Assembly: GCA_903772945.1 (NCBI GenBank)
Contig: CAICTM010000362.1
Span: forward strand, 1 to 64,000
DNA: 64,000 nt
Source of the DNA: Seminavis robusta
Lineage: Eukaryota > Bacillariophyta > Bacillariophyceae > Naviculales > Naviculaceae
Reading direction: 5' to 3'
In this document: positions 13,601-24,584 of the stretch, piece after piece
How the letters are laid out: every line of letters starts with the position of its first letter
Position numbering within the stretch: the first letter of the stretch is position 1
The notes under the pieces: generated by a model
The model's input: only the letters and a program-made list of their open reading frames with translations
Told to the model about the DNA's origin: nothing
The model's database searches: none
Position numbers and translations under genes: made by a program

Positions 13601-16436
13601 CATGCGCACGGTGTTTCGTCGTCGTTGACGACTTTCTTGCTTCTGGGGGTGCCACCTTGTGAGCAGAAGACCTCTTTGGAGGCCCCGGCTTTCGCAGTTG
13701 ATCCCGACTGCTGTGGTGATCCTTCGACGAGTACTTTTGGCGCGGTTCCTTGGATGGTTCACTTGGCTGCTGCGACACCACATCTTCGGAGGGTTGCTCG
13801 GACTGGTCCTCCTGTGCCTTTGCTCTGGACATTCTCGGAGAGTCGGACTTGCCTTTGGCAACGCGTTCTTCCTGCAGCCGGTGATATTCATCCAGCAGAT
13901 TGTTCGACTTTTGTTTCTTCATTTCAGGTTTGGCGTGGCGTGTTGCTGTTGGCTTTGCTTTTTGAGAGGGAGATGATGCCCCCTCCTGCTTCTTGCGTTG
14001 GATCCCATCGGCACTGGAAGCGCTTGTCCCGTCCACTGTTGCGGTTCCCTTGCGTGCCTTGGTTTCGACTGTTTGAATCATTTCTTGTTGCCGAATGTAG
14101 GCTTCCCATGGTTGTTCGGAACTATCTTCTGAACCTTGCCGACGCGCCGATTTCCCCCTTTCTTCCCGTTCCTTTTGTTGCTGCAGACGAATGTAGGCAC
14201 TCCATGGCCCCGACGATGACGACGACGCTTCCGATACCCGCTCCGATGCTTGTCCATCGATCCTCCCGTGACAGTCCTCCTTGATTGCTTCTTCTTGCAA
14301 ATGTTCATGAATGTTGTGCTGCCTGGACTGCAGTGTCTCGTCGTCGTCCGTGAGTAGCTGCGGTCCTTGTTGTTGTTGTTTCTCATCCAACATGGCAGCC
14401 ACGTCCCTTTTATTCTGCAGTGTGTGTGGCGCTTGTCGCTTGGTTGCGTGTGGCTTTGGCGACGACAGGGATGCCAGCGATGGTTGTCGTTGAGACGACT
14501 GATGAGACCGCTGTTGTGGCGATGCATCATTGGCTGCCCGTCTCGTCGAGATCTGTTCGGGTGCATCCACAGTGGATCTCCTACTACTCCGCGTCTTTCT
14601 TTGTAATTTAGTGGCAGCCTTGTCTCGAACTACAACTACAATTCCAGACGGATCGTCCGTGGTGGGCATGCCTGGTTCAATCGAAGTTCCCGCCAAAGAA
14701 GATACATCCATGTACGCTGGTGGCTGGTTTGCGTGCTTGACATTGGTGGTTCGGTCATTGTTGTTGTTGCTGTTGTTGCTGCTGATGTTGTTACTGTTGT
14801 TTGCCCTTTGCTTTTTGTGTAGGGGTTGCTGCTGCTTTTGTTCGTTGACTGGCTCCATCTCGGGATTCTTTATTGTTTCTGTGATATGTGGATCCAAAGT
14901 TGTTGTTGTCGTTGTCGTTGTCGTTTGATTGAAGTTGTTTAGCGAGAGGTGTGGTTGCTGAGAAGCATTGGTTGCAGTTGGATTCGTGTCGACTGGCACA
15001 TTACTATCTGTAGCTGTAGCTGTAGCTGTCGGTGTTTGTAGAAGTATGGGCGGCGGTGGATCCCATTGCAAGGATGGAATGGCAATGCTATTGGGGAATG
15101 CCTGTGTTGCGGTTGCGGTGGTTGTTGGTTGTGTGGTGGCGGTAGGTTGGGTGAATATATTATTATGATGGGAGTGTGGTGGTTGTTGTTGTGGTGGTGG
15201 CGGTGGCAATGTATTGGTCTGTTGTGGTGGTGGTTGTGGTTGATACAACTGACTTGAGTAGAGTGGTACCGGTAGGGACTGTGTCAAGTCACTGTGTGGA
15301 TGGTGCTGATGTGAATTACTACCAGTACTGTGGTAGTAATGGGGTGTAATAGGCGGGTACACACCGTCTGACTGGCGCTGCGGTCGTTGATGATAAATGT
15401 GCCGTAGAGGTGGTGTTTCGTATCGATGATGATGATGTGTGTAATAGTGTCGTGACGAGGGTGTCCGCAGATTGCCTGGCATGTGTTTGCTGTTTTGTTT
15501 GGTGGAAATGACAGTGGGCATTCGTTTGACGGGTCTCCATTGCTTTTGTTCTACGATAAAGTTGAGTGCACGCAGACTCTGTTGTCGTTTTTGTTCTGAA
15601 ATGCGCGTCCAAGGACCGGCTTCATCGAGACGACATAGATAGGGTGGAATCTTTTCGGTTTGGCGAAATACCTTTCGATTCGTTTTGTCTTTGAGATGGT
15701 GAATGACGTTGAATCCACAGATGCGCTTGACCTGATTTGGATTGACGTAAAGTTCTACCAATCCCGCGGTCTTTCGTGTCTGGTTGGTTTGTGCGGAAAT
15801 GAGTCTTACGGATGGTTCTCTGGAGGCTTCTTCGGAATCAGCCGAGTAAGGATCGTCTCTACTGGAATCGTACATGTACCGGTCGTGGTGATTGTACCGC
15901 CTTTCATTGAATTCGGACACGTGACGGTGATCGTTGTCCTTCTTGTGCTTATTACTAGTAAATGTGGTAGTGGTAGTGGTAGTAGGTTGGTTTCCATTTC
16001 CAGCATTGCTGCCACGATTGTGTCTTCGGTTGTGCGTTTGTTGGGGGTGAGGGTTGGTTTGGGCGTGGGGAGGCAGAGCGTGGAAGTGGTCTGGACTGGC
16101 GAAAGATCGCACATTTGCTCCGTACTGTATAGCCGTGTCTGGAGTGTTGTGTTGCCCTCGTTGTGTTTGTAGCGGTACTGACATCGGTACTGACAACGGT
16201 ACTGACACTGGCAACGGTAGTTCTAGAAGCAACGTCTGCTTGAGAGTGTTGAGCGCTTGATCCACCAGCACTTCCGCATTGTAGTTGCGCACTTGATCTT
16301 CCACGTTCTGCTGCTGCTGATGGTGTTGTCTGTCGCGCTCCCGCTTTCGCTGTCTCTTTCTACGGACGTCTGCTTCTTCTACGGCTGCGTCTATGTCTAT
16401 GTCTACGTTGCTTCCCACTTGAAACTCAGTCGTCAT
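4686..16436 (-). CDS. Giant modular disordered protein with CDPK-like EF-hand tail
   Basis: Two exons: 16436-5925 and 5815-4686, with a 109-bp GT-AG intron in phase 1. A one-base deletion near 7157 in a tandem repeat breaks the frame; allowing for it gives an exact multiple of three (about 3,880 residues). As written, the first frame ends at 6930. The start at 16436 has ACC before ATG; an upstream in-frame ATG at 16571 is possible. Order of parts: Q/H/N-rich N-terminus; WSAYIR/WEAYIR and SEQPSE motifs; poly-Gln coiled region (about 12690-13110); ten xLxAMAAP-plus-acidic repeats (about 9700-12360); WDAW/DPF motifs (about 9250-9480); Ser/His-rich region; KPRLTLKMTRIGGP repeats (about 5900-8060). 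Then come EF-hands with loops DRDNDG, a degenerate one, DVDKDG and DLDGDG, and a tail with HVTEEE repeats. The EF block resembles the calmodulin-like part of CDPKs but has no kinase. It probably binds calcium as a scaffold (inference). Confidence 0.8.
5816..5924 (-). other. Intron of the giant gene
   Basis: The donor is ATAG|GTGCG and the acceptor is TTTCATTTCAG|AA. Splicing joins NHAI to ENFKHFKEQ in frame, removing a stop (TGA) and a spurious hydrophobic stretch that would otherwise look like a membrane segment just before the EF-hands. Confidence 0.85.
6900..7900. repeat. 261-bp tandem repeat inside the giant gene
   Basis: Near-identical 261-bp units (87 codons) succeed one another. The same block starts near 6936, 7196, 7457 and 7718. 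The first spacing is 260 bp because the unit near 7157 lacks one G (GTCTTTGTTC instead of GTCTTTGGTTC). Each unit codes for KPRLTLKMTRIGGP followed by a Ser/Asp/Gly-rich linker. More diverged units extend to about 5950 and 8060. Confidence 0.9.
12690..13110. repeat. CAG/CAA-rich poly-Gln tract in the giant gene
   Basis: On the minus strand this codes for a long Gln-rich stretch with a regular QQxxLQQQ / RIQQQQ pattern and interspersed Leu, Glu and Arg. It is likely helical or coiled coil. The plus strand gives a false Leu-rich open frame. Confidence 0.9.
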
Positions 16437-17010
16437 GGTCGATCTCTTTCTTCTTGGCTTCACCTCTTGTATTTTGCTGGAATGCCTTGGCGTGGCTTCG
16501 ACTTTTGTTGTCTGCTTACCGGAGGCCTCATTTTTCCTTTTTCCCCTTCCAATTAAGAAAATGAGCATCATTCCTAGTTACAAAACGTGGTGCTGGACTG
16601 ACTACACTCAAGGTCACAGTAAATGTGCGCCTGGCGACACAAAGTTGGCCGGCAAAATTCTTCTAGCTAGTCGCGGTTCTTCTAACCTTCCGAATGATTC
16701 TTTGGAAACTTGCTGTGCATGTTTTGAATCCGATCGAATGAAAAATCGATCGAATGATGGTTCCACTACAAGATTCCACGGTGGTCCCTTCACAGAGCAA
16801 CCATCACCCGTCGAGATCTAGCTAGAGCCTTGCTATTACCGTTACCACCAGCGATATTATACTACTTATGCAACATGTCCATGCAACCAGATCGTACCGT
16901 CGTAATTTAGACGTTCACCAATAGCTAGTCTAGCGAAGGAAGGGGGCACCATGTGCATGTCTAATGTGTTTGATTCAATTCCTAAATTCCTAACCTTACA
17001 ATAAATTATG
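16437..17010. other. Short intergenic between the giant gene and the ankyrin-like gene
   Basis: This holds the 5' flank of the giant gene and the 3' flank of the ankyrin-like gene. The 16437-16571 part is open in the frame of the giant gene and may be 5' UTR or an N-terminal extension. I see nothing else apart from CTAG-type words. Confidence 0.5.
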
Positions 17011-17937
17011 TTAAAAAGATCCAGGACAGCCATTGTCACGTAGCCACTGGATCACTTTGCTTCTGCTGCGTACGCTGGCAGCTCTAAATGTACCTGCATG
17101 CCACGGACAACCATTTGCCCGAGCCCACTGGAGAATTTTCAAATGACCATTTTCAGCAGCAACGTCGCATGTCCATTCATTCCACGGACAACCATTTGCC
17201 CGAGCCCACTGGAGAATTTTCAAATGACCATTTTCAGCAGCAACGTTGCATGTCCCTCCATCCCATGGACAACCATTCTCTCTTAACCATTGGAGCATTT
17301 CCAAATGGCCATTTTCAGCAGCATCAAAGCACGACTCTTCATCCCATGGACAACCTATCTCTCTTAACCATTGGACAATTTTCAAATGTCCAGCTCGGAC
17401 AGCATAATTGAATGTCCTTTCATCCCATGAACAACCATTCTCTCTTAACCATTGGAGCATTTCCAACTGGCCATTTTCAGCAGCATGAAAGCACGACTCT
17501 TCATTCCAAAAGAATCCTTGTTGGAGTGCCCACTGCATGACCATAATGTTTCCAATTTTGGCAATTGCATAGCAAACACTATTAGGATGAGGTGTTTTGT
17601 TGGTGGAATTGTCCCTGAGCCAGTATTCTGCGCGTGGCTGGTTACAGAATGCTTCCTTGTAAAGAGTATCAGTGATTTCTGCAGAGCGATAATGATCAAT
17701 CCAGTCATCGTGCGAGAAAACCGTTACCTCTCTTGGATTTTTGTTGAGTTCAATTTTGCAGTACTCTTTGTACAGTTGTTTCATCTTTTTGTTGACAGCT
17801 CCTAGAAAAGCGTACTGTCCAATGCCAACAAACGATAGAATGCCTTGGATCCAAATCAAATCATCGTCCACTGGAAGAGGAGACTCTGTACTGGTAGTAC
17901 TTTCATTATTAGCAGCAGTATATATATTTGTATTCAT
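17011..17937 (-). CDS. Ankyrin-like repeat protein (27-residue repeats)
   Basis: Single exon, 308 residues. The start is the first ATG (MNTNIY); upstream in-frame sequence lacks an ATG. After a short Thr/Ser-rich N-terminus there is a segment (DLIWIQGILSFVGIGQY, then about 40 residues) that could be an F-box-like helix set, which is uncertain. From about residue 125 come at least six repeats of 27 residues built on the pattern GCPWDEESCFDAAENGHLEM then LQWLREN. These are ankyrin-type helix pairs used in protein binding. Neighbouring repeats are very alike at DNA level (an 81-bp unit, for example 17130-17290), so they expanded recently. The partner is unknown. Confidence 0.85.
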   Translation of the reverse strand: MNTNIYTAANNESTTSTESPLPVDDDLIWIQGILSFVGIGQYAFLGAVNKKMKQLYKEYCKIELNKNPREVTVFSHDDWIDHYRSAEITDTLYKEAFCNQPRAEYWLRDNSTNKTPHPNSVCYAIAKIGNIMVMQWALQQGFFWNEESCFHAAENGQLEMLQWLRENGCSWDERTFNYAVRAGHLKIVQWLREIGCPWDEESCFDAAENGHLEMLQWLRENGCPWDGGTCNVAAENGHLKILQWARANGCPWNEWTCDVAAENGHLKILQWARANGCPWHAGTFRAASVRSRSKVIQWLRDNGCPGSF

Positions 17938-18308
17938 ACTAGCTAGTAGTGCAGTTATGATGTGTAGTTGCGGCAAGGCTAGCTAATAGCTAATAGCTAA
18001 TAGTCAGCTGCGGTATGGAAAATTGTTGGGCTGTACATGTATGTGCTGCCATTGGTACCGGTATGTCACACCGGTAGCCAAAACCCTCGGCTGGTAGATC
18101 TAGCTATCATAGCTATTAAAATAGCTAGCCATTCTCCCACCGAACTGCGCTTGTGGCTACCAGGACGCCCGCACCAATCGTTGGTCTTTTAAATAAAACA
18201 AACATTCTTTGCTCCAGCATTCACTACCGGTACCTGGTAGCTGCCTACTATCTAGCTAGGATGGATGCTATAACACTAGCTAGCTAGCTAGTTAGTGACA
18301 ATCTAGGT
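17938..18308. other. Intergenic with CTAG and TAGCTAAT runs
   Basis: TAGCTAATAGCTAATAG near 17980-18003 and a CTAGCTAGCTAGCTAG run near 18282-18295 stand out, together with ACCGGTA words (18056-18075, 18223-18240). It separates the 5' end of the ankyrin-like gene from the 3' end of BMS1. No gene is seen. Confidence 0.6.
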
Positions 18309-21300
18309 CTATGTTTCACCCTTCAATCTCTTTGCTTCGCGCCCTTTCTCTCGTTTGCCCTCTGCTCGGTATTGACGCTTCTTGTTGGCCTTTTGCTGGG
18401 CAGCAAGCTTACCCGCCTTCTGACTTGCCTCTGCACTCTTCTGACGAATGCGTTCTGCGTTCTTATCCTTCCGGATCGAAACCTTTTCGTCCCGGATGGC
18501 GTTCAAGGCCTGGATGAAACCAAGCTTCTTCTTTTCGTCTTTCTCCAACACCACAGCCCTCTTCGCAACGTAAGCCTTCTTCTTCCTCTTCGATTGTTCG
18601 TGCTTGGGTTTGCTAGAGTATGGTAGTTCTTGTTCCAGTCGCTGAGAAATCTTGATCTGTTTGAACCGTGGATCAGTCCGCTCAATCGGCTTGTAGATTG
18701 AGTCTGCGTTGACCTTGATGGGAGTACCCGAATCAATTTGCATCTGAGCTTTCGACTTCATCCCACGCCATGAGCCGTCGTTCGCCGAGTGATTGGTCAC
18801 GGGATTGTAGTATTGCTTGATTTCAACGGGCATCCAGGTTCGACAAAAGACAATGTCAGACAAGAGAATCTTGTCTTCAAATGTTGCTCGGAAGGATCCT
18901 GGCTGCCCTTCGCGCAGTGCCTTTTTGATTTGCCCGCGAATGCCACTGACAGTCTTGATGCTGGCACCTTCAAAGCGGCTCACTTCCAAATCACTGTTGA
19001 ACATGCCAGAAACGAACGCAGTGTTCTTGTAGATTTTGCTTGGCGAACCAACCAGCTTGAGCTTTTTGACAATCGGGAAAGAAGAATCAAGCTCCAATAC
19101 GACGCCAGTTGCAGAGATCCGAAAGCCAGGTACTTTACCGTTGAGATTCTGAATCGCGAGGACACCCGTGTTGGGTGGGATGCTGGGACCGTAGAATGTT
19201 GTGACACAGTGCATGTGCTCGGGTGTGTATTTCAGGAACCGCAACCTGCCGTTTTCGTCCTCGGTGGAGAAGACTGGAATGCTTTGGAAACGTCGCCATC
19301 CGACACTAAAGACCAGTGGATCGTTGCTTTTCAATATCTTTCTGTGCCAACGGTGCTTCTTGAAGCGACACCGCACCAGTCCCAACTGGTGCTCTCCCGA
19401 AGCGAGGCCGCCAATAACAAGAGGCATGTTCGGGTCAAATGCATCTAGAAAGCTGGCTGGGATTCCGTCGATTTTGATGCGGCAGTACAGCCCTTGACGA
19501 AAGCCTTCGTGTCGAACACGAGACCGTTCTCCATCCTCTGCAAACTCTTCCATGTTTCGCTGGAGCCGCTGTTCTTTCTCTTGTTTGACAGACTCCAAAT
19601 ACTTGTTGGTGTCATCATCGTCGTCTCCTTCCTGAGCATTGCCTTGCTTTCCATCAGCATTCTCATCATCCGATTCCTCTGCTTTGGCTGCTTTGCGCTT
19701 CAACTTCTTTTGCGCATTGTACTCTCTGACCTGTTCGTCCGTCATTCCACTCGTGTCGACATCACTGTCGTCGTCATCATCATCAGTCTTTGCAGCGGAT
19801 GACCCAAATGCCTCTCCCGTTTCCAAGTCTTCAAAATCACCAAACACTTGATCATTGCCTGCGTCTGCCATGTTGTCGCTGCTGGATTCCCATTTTCCCG
19901 TGACAAATCTGTCTCGCAGCGACTCTACCAGGCAATCCTCTCCCTCCTGGAGCCAGGGCCACATCTCAAACGTATCCCGTTGTAGGTTGCCAGCTCTCGA
20001 GGAATCGTCTTCGGTGAGATTGAGCTTCGCTTGGCGAGTTCCATTGTCTGCTGATTGGCTTTTGGTTTCCTTCTTGTTTTTCACGGAAAAGAATTCTTCA
20101 TCGGAGGAATCGCTGTCATCTCCGTCGTCGTCGTCTTCATGGTCGCCCTCCTGGAAGCCGGATTCATTGTCATTGTCATCTCCGTAAATGTAGCTCTGGG
20201 CACTCAAGGCAGCGGACTTTCGGTCCCAGAATGATTGCGCTGCCCGTTGGACCATGTTTGCTTTTCTGGTTGCAATGGGGCCGTCGTCTTCCTCGCTTTC
20301 GTCATTGTCATTGGTGTCATCCGATGAGGAGTCAGAGTCGCCTGAGGTTTTGGCAGCGGCACCACCCGCACCGAATGTGGCAGGTCTTTTCTGGGTTAGA
20401 CCGTCCTCGTCACTACTGTCACCATCATCGCTGTCACTGTCCGAATCCTCATCATCGTCCTCAGAAGAAGAAGAATCTTGCGGTACAGCCTTGCTGTGAG
20501 CAAAAATCGAGAGTGCCGAGCGTTTTCTTTTTTCATCCAATCCATCACGAACATCCTGTAGATTTTGCAGCATGGCTCCTTCGTCATCCGAGTCGATTTC
20601 ATCATCTTCTTCTTCCTCGTTGCCACTATTTTGTTCCTCGTCACTGCTGTCATCACTGTCGCTTTCTGATGAGGATTGTTGTTTTTCTGCGGCGGCTGCC
20701 AGAGGATCTCTTCTGCGACTTTTCCCGACATCAATATAGACGGCGTCCTTGTCCATGACAATTTTTCCCACGTTGGACAAGGGAGCAAAAAATCGAGATC
20801 CCGACGTGGTCAAAGACTGGACAAATCACAAAATAAAAAGTGAGGTGACAATAAAACATCCAAAATGCAATTCCTTAATATCCTATTTTAAATTTGCTTA
20901 CCTCCCGTTTTCCCTCGACCTGGGGAGTGGGACATGGATCTGGAATGGTGGATACGGAACCAATGGGATAATCTCCCAATCCAATGACATGGACCATGGC
21001 TCCCGGTTTAAGATTGGTTCCTCGAATGTATCCATAGAAAACGACGGATCGTTCGCATTCTGGATCCTCGTCCAAGAGCGCAACTTGCGTCATGTCTTCG
21101 TGTCGATCCACCAGCACGTACGGGTGAGTATTGCGCCAAACCAAGGGGCGGAACTATATTTAAGAAAAGGGGTGAAATCAAACGGAACAAGATGAGTATT
21201 CCTTTTAAAATTCAGGGACACACAAATAGATTGCACGCGTGTAAATTAATTACCTTGACTCTTGAAATGAACAACGCGAGCTGCCTGACTTCGGTCTTGA

Positions 21301-22030
21301 GATACCGGCCATTGACAACTCCTGAAAAGGTGAACATTTTGGCTCCATTGTAAATTTCGGTCCAGAATCGGTCCTTGAGCAGCTTTTTGGTGCGTCTTAG
21401 GTTCTTTGCGGTCCGAAACTGATCCAAATGTGTGAAAACGCCGATAATCTTTGGCATGCCGTGGGTTTGGAGCATATTGAGGAATTCGAATGTTTCCATT
21501 TCGAATCCGAATTTGGCATCGACACAGAGCAATACGAGATCCGCGATTTTGGCACAGTCCAGCATGGCTTCGGTACTTGTGGAGGGACACTCGAAGAGCG
21601 TAACGCGTCGATTTTTGCCCGTAACGAGCGTGACAGGTCCGGTGACTGTAGTCAAGTTGTGACTGGTGTGCTGCTTGACCAAGGACCGGATAAGCGTGGA
21701 CTTTCCAACTCCCGGAGGTCCCATGACAACGACGACAACGGGAGGATCCGCCGTGTCATTGGTCGATATCGCGTCATTGGTCGCTCGACGTCGTTGATCC
21801 CGCAACGGCACGTACTCCTTCTTTTGAGAAATATCCAAGTTACGCTGAATCGTACGCTGCGTACGGACAATGTTGGCCACGGAGAAAGCACGGGGATTGT
21901 GGCGGTCCACTCGTTTTTGGTCTTTTTTCAATTTCGCATCCTTTTTCTTCTCCTTCGCCCCACGACCTGCTTGACGACCTTTGTGCTTGTGGTGGCTCTG
22001 ATCAGGAGTTGCCAAATTGCCAAGATCCAT
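18309..22030 (-). CDS. BMS1: Ribosome biogenesis GTPase BMS1
   Basis: Three exons: 22030-21254, 21153-20902 and 20816-18309. The introns are 100 and 85 bp, both in phase 0, and the product is 1,178 residues, close to the usual BMS1 length (about 1,200). Residues 98-112 carry the P-loop [10 protein letters not shown], and the surrounding region is a TRAFAC-type GTPase fold (FTHLDQF near 200). Exon 2 holds [17 protein letters not shown] and [10 protein letters not shown], typical of the AARP2CN domain. A long Asp/Glu/Ser-rich stretch fills much of the middle. The C-terminal half matches the BMS1/TSR1 C-terminal domain (for example [16 protein letters not shown] and [11 protein letters not shown]), and the end is Lys/Arg-rich. 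BMS1 acts in the nucleolus in the small-subunit processome with RCL1 and U3 snoRNP. Confidence 0.96.
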
Positions 22031-22072
22031 CTTACTACTAGAAATAGTTTGTTAGTTAGTTACCTTGATCTC

Positions 22073-22104
<32 letters not shown>

Positions 22105-22773
22105 CCTGCTCTCTTTCTAATTTTATATTGGAGAGGCTTCCTTATTATGATTATACAGTAGATAGAAGCAGCAATGCACCCATGGCTTGGCCGTTGTTTG
22201 AGAAAACTGACTTCGTGGGAGAAAAAATGAGTGGCCGTAGAGCACTCGGATAGGGTTGGAGGTGTATCTTTTGATCGTTAAGACGGTCAAGCTATTAAAA
22301 AACGATGTCCACTGTTTCGACGCCCTGACCTGCTTCCAACACCACTCGGTCCACTCCTGCAAGAACAGAGGGTAGGTAGTCTCCTCTACGGTAAAGTACT
22401 ACTAGCTAGTACCCCCAAGTCTCGGCAACATGTTCGATTCAAAGAAGATATCATTCGGAACGAAAGACGACGACTATGATCACCAGGGTGTGTCTACTAA
22501 CGCAATTTGAACATGAGCCCCACATCTGGTACATTCTGGGGCTACAACTTGTTGGCTGCTGTACCAGTAGCCACTTTGTTGTTGGGCCGACTGAGTACTA
22601 GCTAGTATGCATTGCTTCTTGTATTCTAGCTACTGTACCGGTAGATAGTTGCAAGTTTTCTTCTTCTTTCAAATCATTATATATACCTACTTGTGCATTC
22701 TTCACGTTTCTTTCTTCTTGTTTTTCTTTCAAATCATTACATATACTACTTTTGGGCCAGTGTTTTGCATTCT
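22031..22773. other. Intergenic between BMS1 and Hint copy 2
   Basis: An (ATCA)8 microsatellite lies at 22073-22104, just upstream of the BMS1 start. Near 22660-22790 two stretches beginning TTTCAAATCATTA and continuing to GCATTCTTCA form a loose tandem duplication next to the Hint stop codon. No gene is seen. Confidence 0.6.
22073..22104. repeat. (ATCA)8 microsatellite
   Basis: Eight uninterrupted ATCA units about 40 bp upstream of the BMS1 start codon, in the 5' UTR or promoter. Length is likely to vary between strains. Confidence 0.95.
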
Positions 22774-24014
22774 TCAAGCTTCTTTCTTCAAGTCCATCGG
22801 GTCCACAGCAGGAGCACTGATATTTCCACATACAAAACCCACAAAGACCAATCCGCCAACAATCATAGCAGCAGCCAGCTTGGCACCAAACATGAGCTCC
22901 AAGGCATAGAGGGGACACAAGACCACCAAGTAGAGAGCCAAAAGGAACAACTGAACCACCCAGTACTGGGCATGGAACCAGTCGGACAAATCAAACGCCG
23001 TCTGCACAAAATGAGCACACCATCATTATTGTATTCCTGGCACAATTTGGGGTTGATCCCACCCATGCAAACCAAACGAGGCAGAGTCATGAGCATGTGA
23101 GCAACACTGTGGTGAGAGATAATGGACGCAGAGTGGCCGTTTAATTTCATCATTTCGGGATCGCCATTGGACTGGAGGGAAATGTAGCAAGAGGAGGCAA
23201 TGCCATCCACCACAAGGGTGCCATCCTGAGTCATTGGAGCATAGATTCCACGGCGCTGGACAGTCTCAATCTTAGTGACAAGGGCAGCTCCTCCTTGTCC
23301 ATGTCCAGCTTGAGCATGGGCAAGACTATCTCCAACCTTGATGGATTTGGCTGTGACTGGGGCATCCTTGCCCTGCACATAGACCAAATGCTGACCAGTG
23401 ACTTCCAATGGTTTCTTGTTCTTGTTGTTCTTGCCACTTGTGGTGTGGATTTGTAGGAACTCCGTGTCAGTCGTGGCATCATCGTGGGCGAATGCATAGA
23501 CTGGCTGGTACCGATTGCGGGCGGTCAAGATCATGTCTCCAATCTTGAGGTCCGCCATCTTGGTGGGTACTGGGACTTGTCCTTGGCCTGGTTGTTTCAC
23601 TTTCACAGTGGCTTGCTCAGAAAAACAAGAGGAAGCGGGGGCAGGAGTGGGAGCCGGAGCAGGAGCACTGGCTCCAATGCAAGTGCATGTAAAGACAATA
23701 TTCATGACGTCAAAATTTGTAACATATGTTAACTCTACACTTGAGGATGTCATGTGGGAAATGGTGGTTCCACAAGTAAATGTACTAGTCTGAACAGCCC
23801 CACCAACCAACAGTTGAACAAAGAAGTTTCTAGAACTGTCACAGTCCACATCACATTGGACGTCAGTGGTTCCAGATAGGGGTGTAAATGTTTGAGTATC
23901 AGTACCCGTCAGTGAGGCGGTAACCTCGGCGGAAAAGCAGACGGCATCACCACGGGCCATGGCCATCAATGCCATGGTAATAATGGTGAAGAGAGGGAGT
24001 GCAGTGATCTTCAT
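22774..24014 (-). CDS. Secreted Hint domain membrane protein, copy 2, one frameshift
   Basis: Paralogue of the gene at 822-2068. The start at 24014 (MKITALPLF) leads into a signal peptide ending MARGDA. The ectodomain (about 25-115) differs strongly from copy 1. The Hint domain from Cys130 (CFSEQATVKV) to the HLVYV block and the two C-terminal hydrophobic segments are nearly identical to copy 1. The frame breaks at about 23012: this copy reads GAGCACACC where copy 1 reads GAGCCACACC, so the last 77 residues are in another frame. Copy 1 is intact at this point and this copy is intact where copy 1 is broken. Function is unknown beyond the family's self-cleavage chemistry. Confidence 0.78.
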
Positions 24015-24584
24015 CTTTGCTTTCAGTAGCAGGTACATGTAAATTATGTTGAGTTTGTGAGAGAGTTCAGATGTGGCAGACCAAGGGATTTTTCGTACCG
24101 GTAACCGTTGGCCTTTCCGGCAGATCTCTGGCAGGTACCCATCCTGACCGGCTTATTAATGTCCTGGTGACATTATTTTATCATTGGGCCTTGGGAGTAT
24201 TTACAGCTAGTTGCGAACTGAGTGGCCCAACCAGCTTACAATCGCTGATGCTTCGTGCAACCGTCCGGGGAACAGTTCGGAAACTTCAACACAATGTACC
24301 GGTAATCGGTACCATTGTCCCCCCCCCGCACTCCTTAACGTATCTATTTAGAGTATTGGTCTTTGCGGGGTGGGTACCGGCAGCAGGTTCCAGGGGTCAT
24401 GTTCAAGGAGTTAGATGTACGTACCGGTGGTCACCGTGCCCATCCGGCGGCTTTGTTGAATGCTCCCTACCGGTACGCGCGCTCCTCTTTAATGGTCTAC
24501 GGTCTGAGACTCCGAGTTCCGGCGGATAAAGTTCCTACCTACTAGCTAGCTAGCTGCTAGCTAGCTAGTACCGAAAGCCCACTA
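24015..24584. other. Intergenic upstream of Hint copy 2
   Basis: Rich in ACCGGTA/GGTACC words and a CTAGCTAG run (24541-24570) that stops just before the MITE. A plus-strand open frame (24071-24529) has no protein-like features. Confidence 0.5.

Noticed and set aside
13427-14284. 285-residue plus-strand frame
   Set aside because: Antisense to the giant gene's N-terminal half, with no domain.
24071-24529. 152-residue plus-strand open frame upstream of the MITE
   Set aside because: No motif, full of ACCGGTA words typical of the noncoding gaps.
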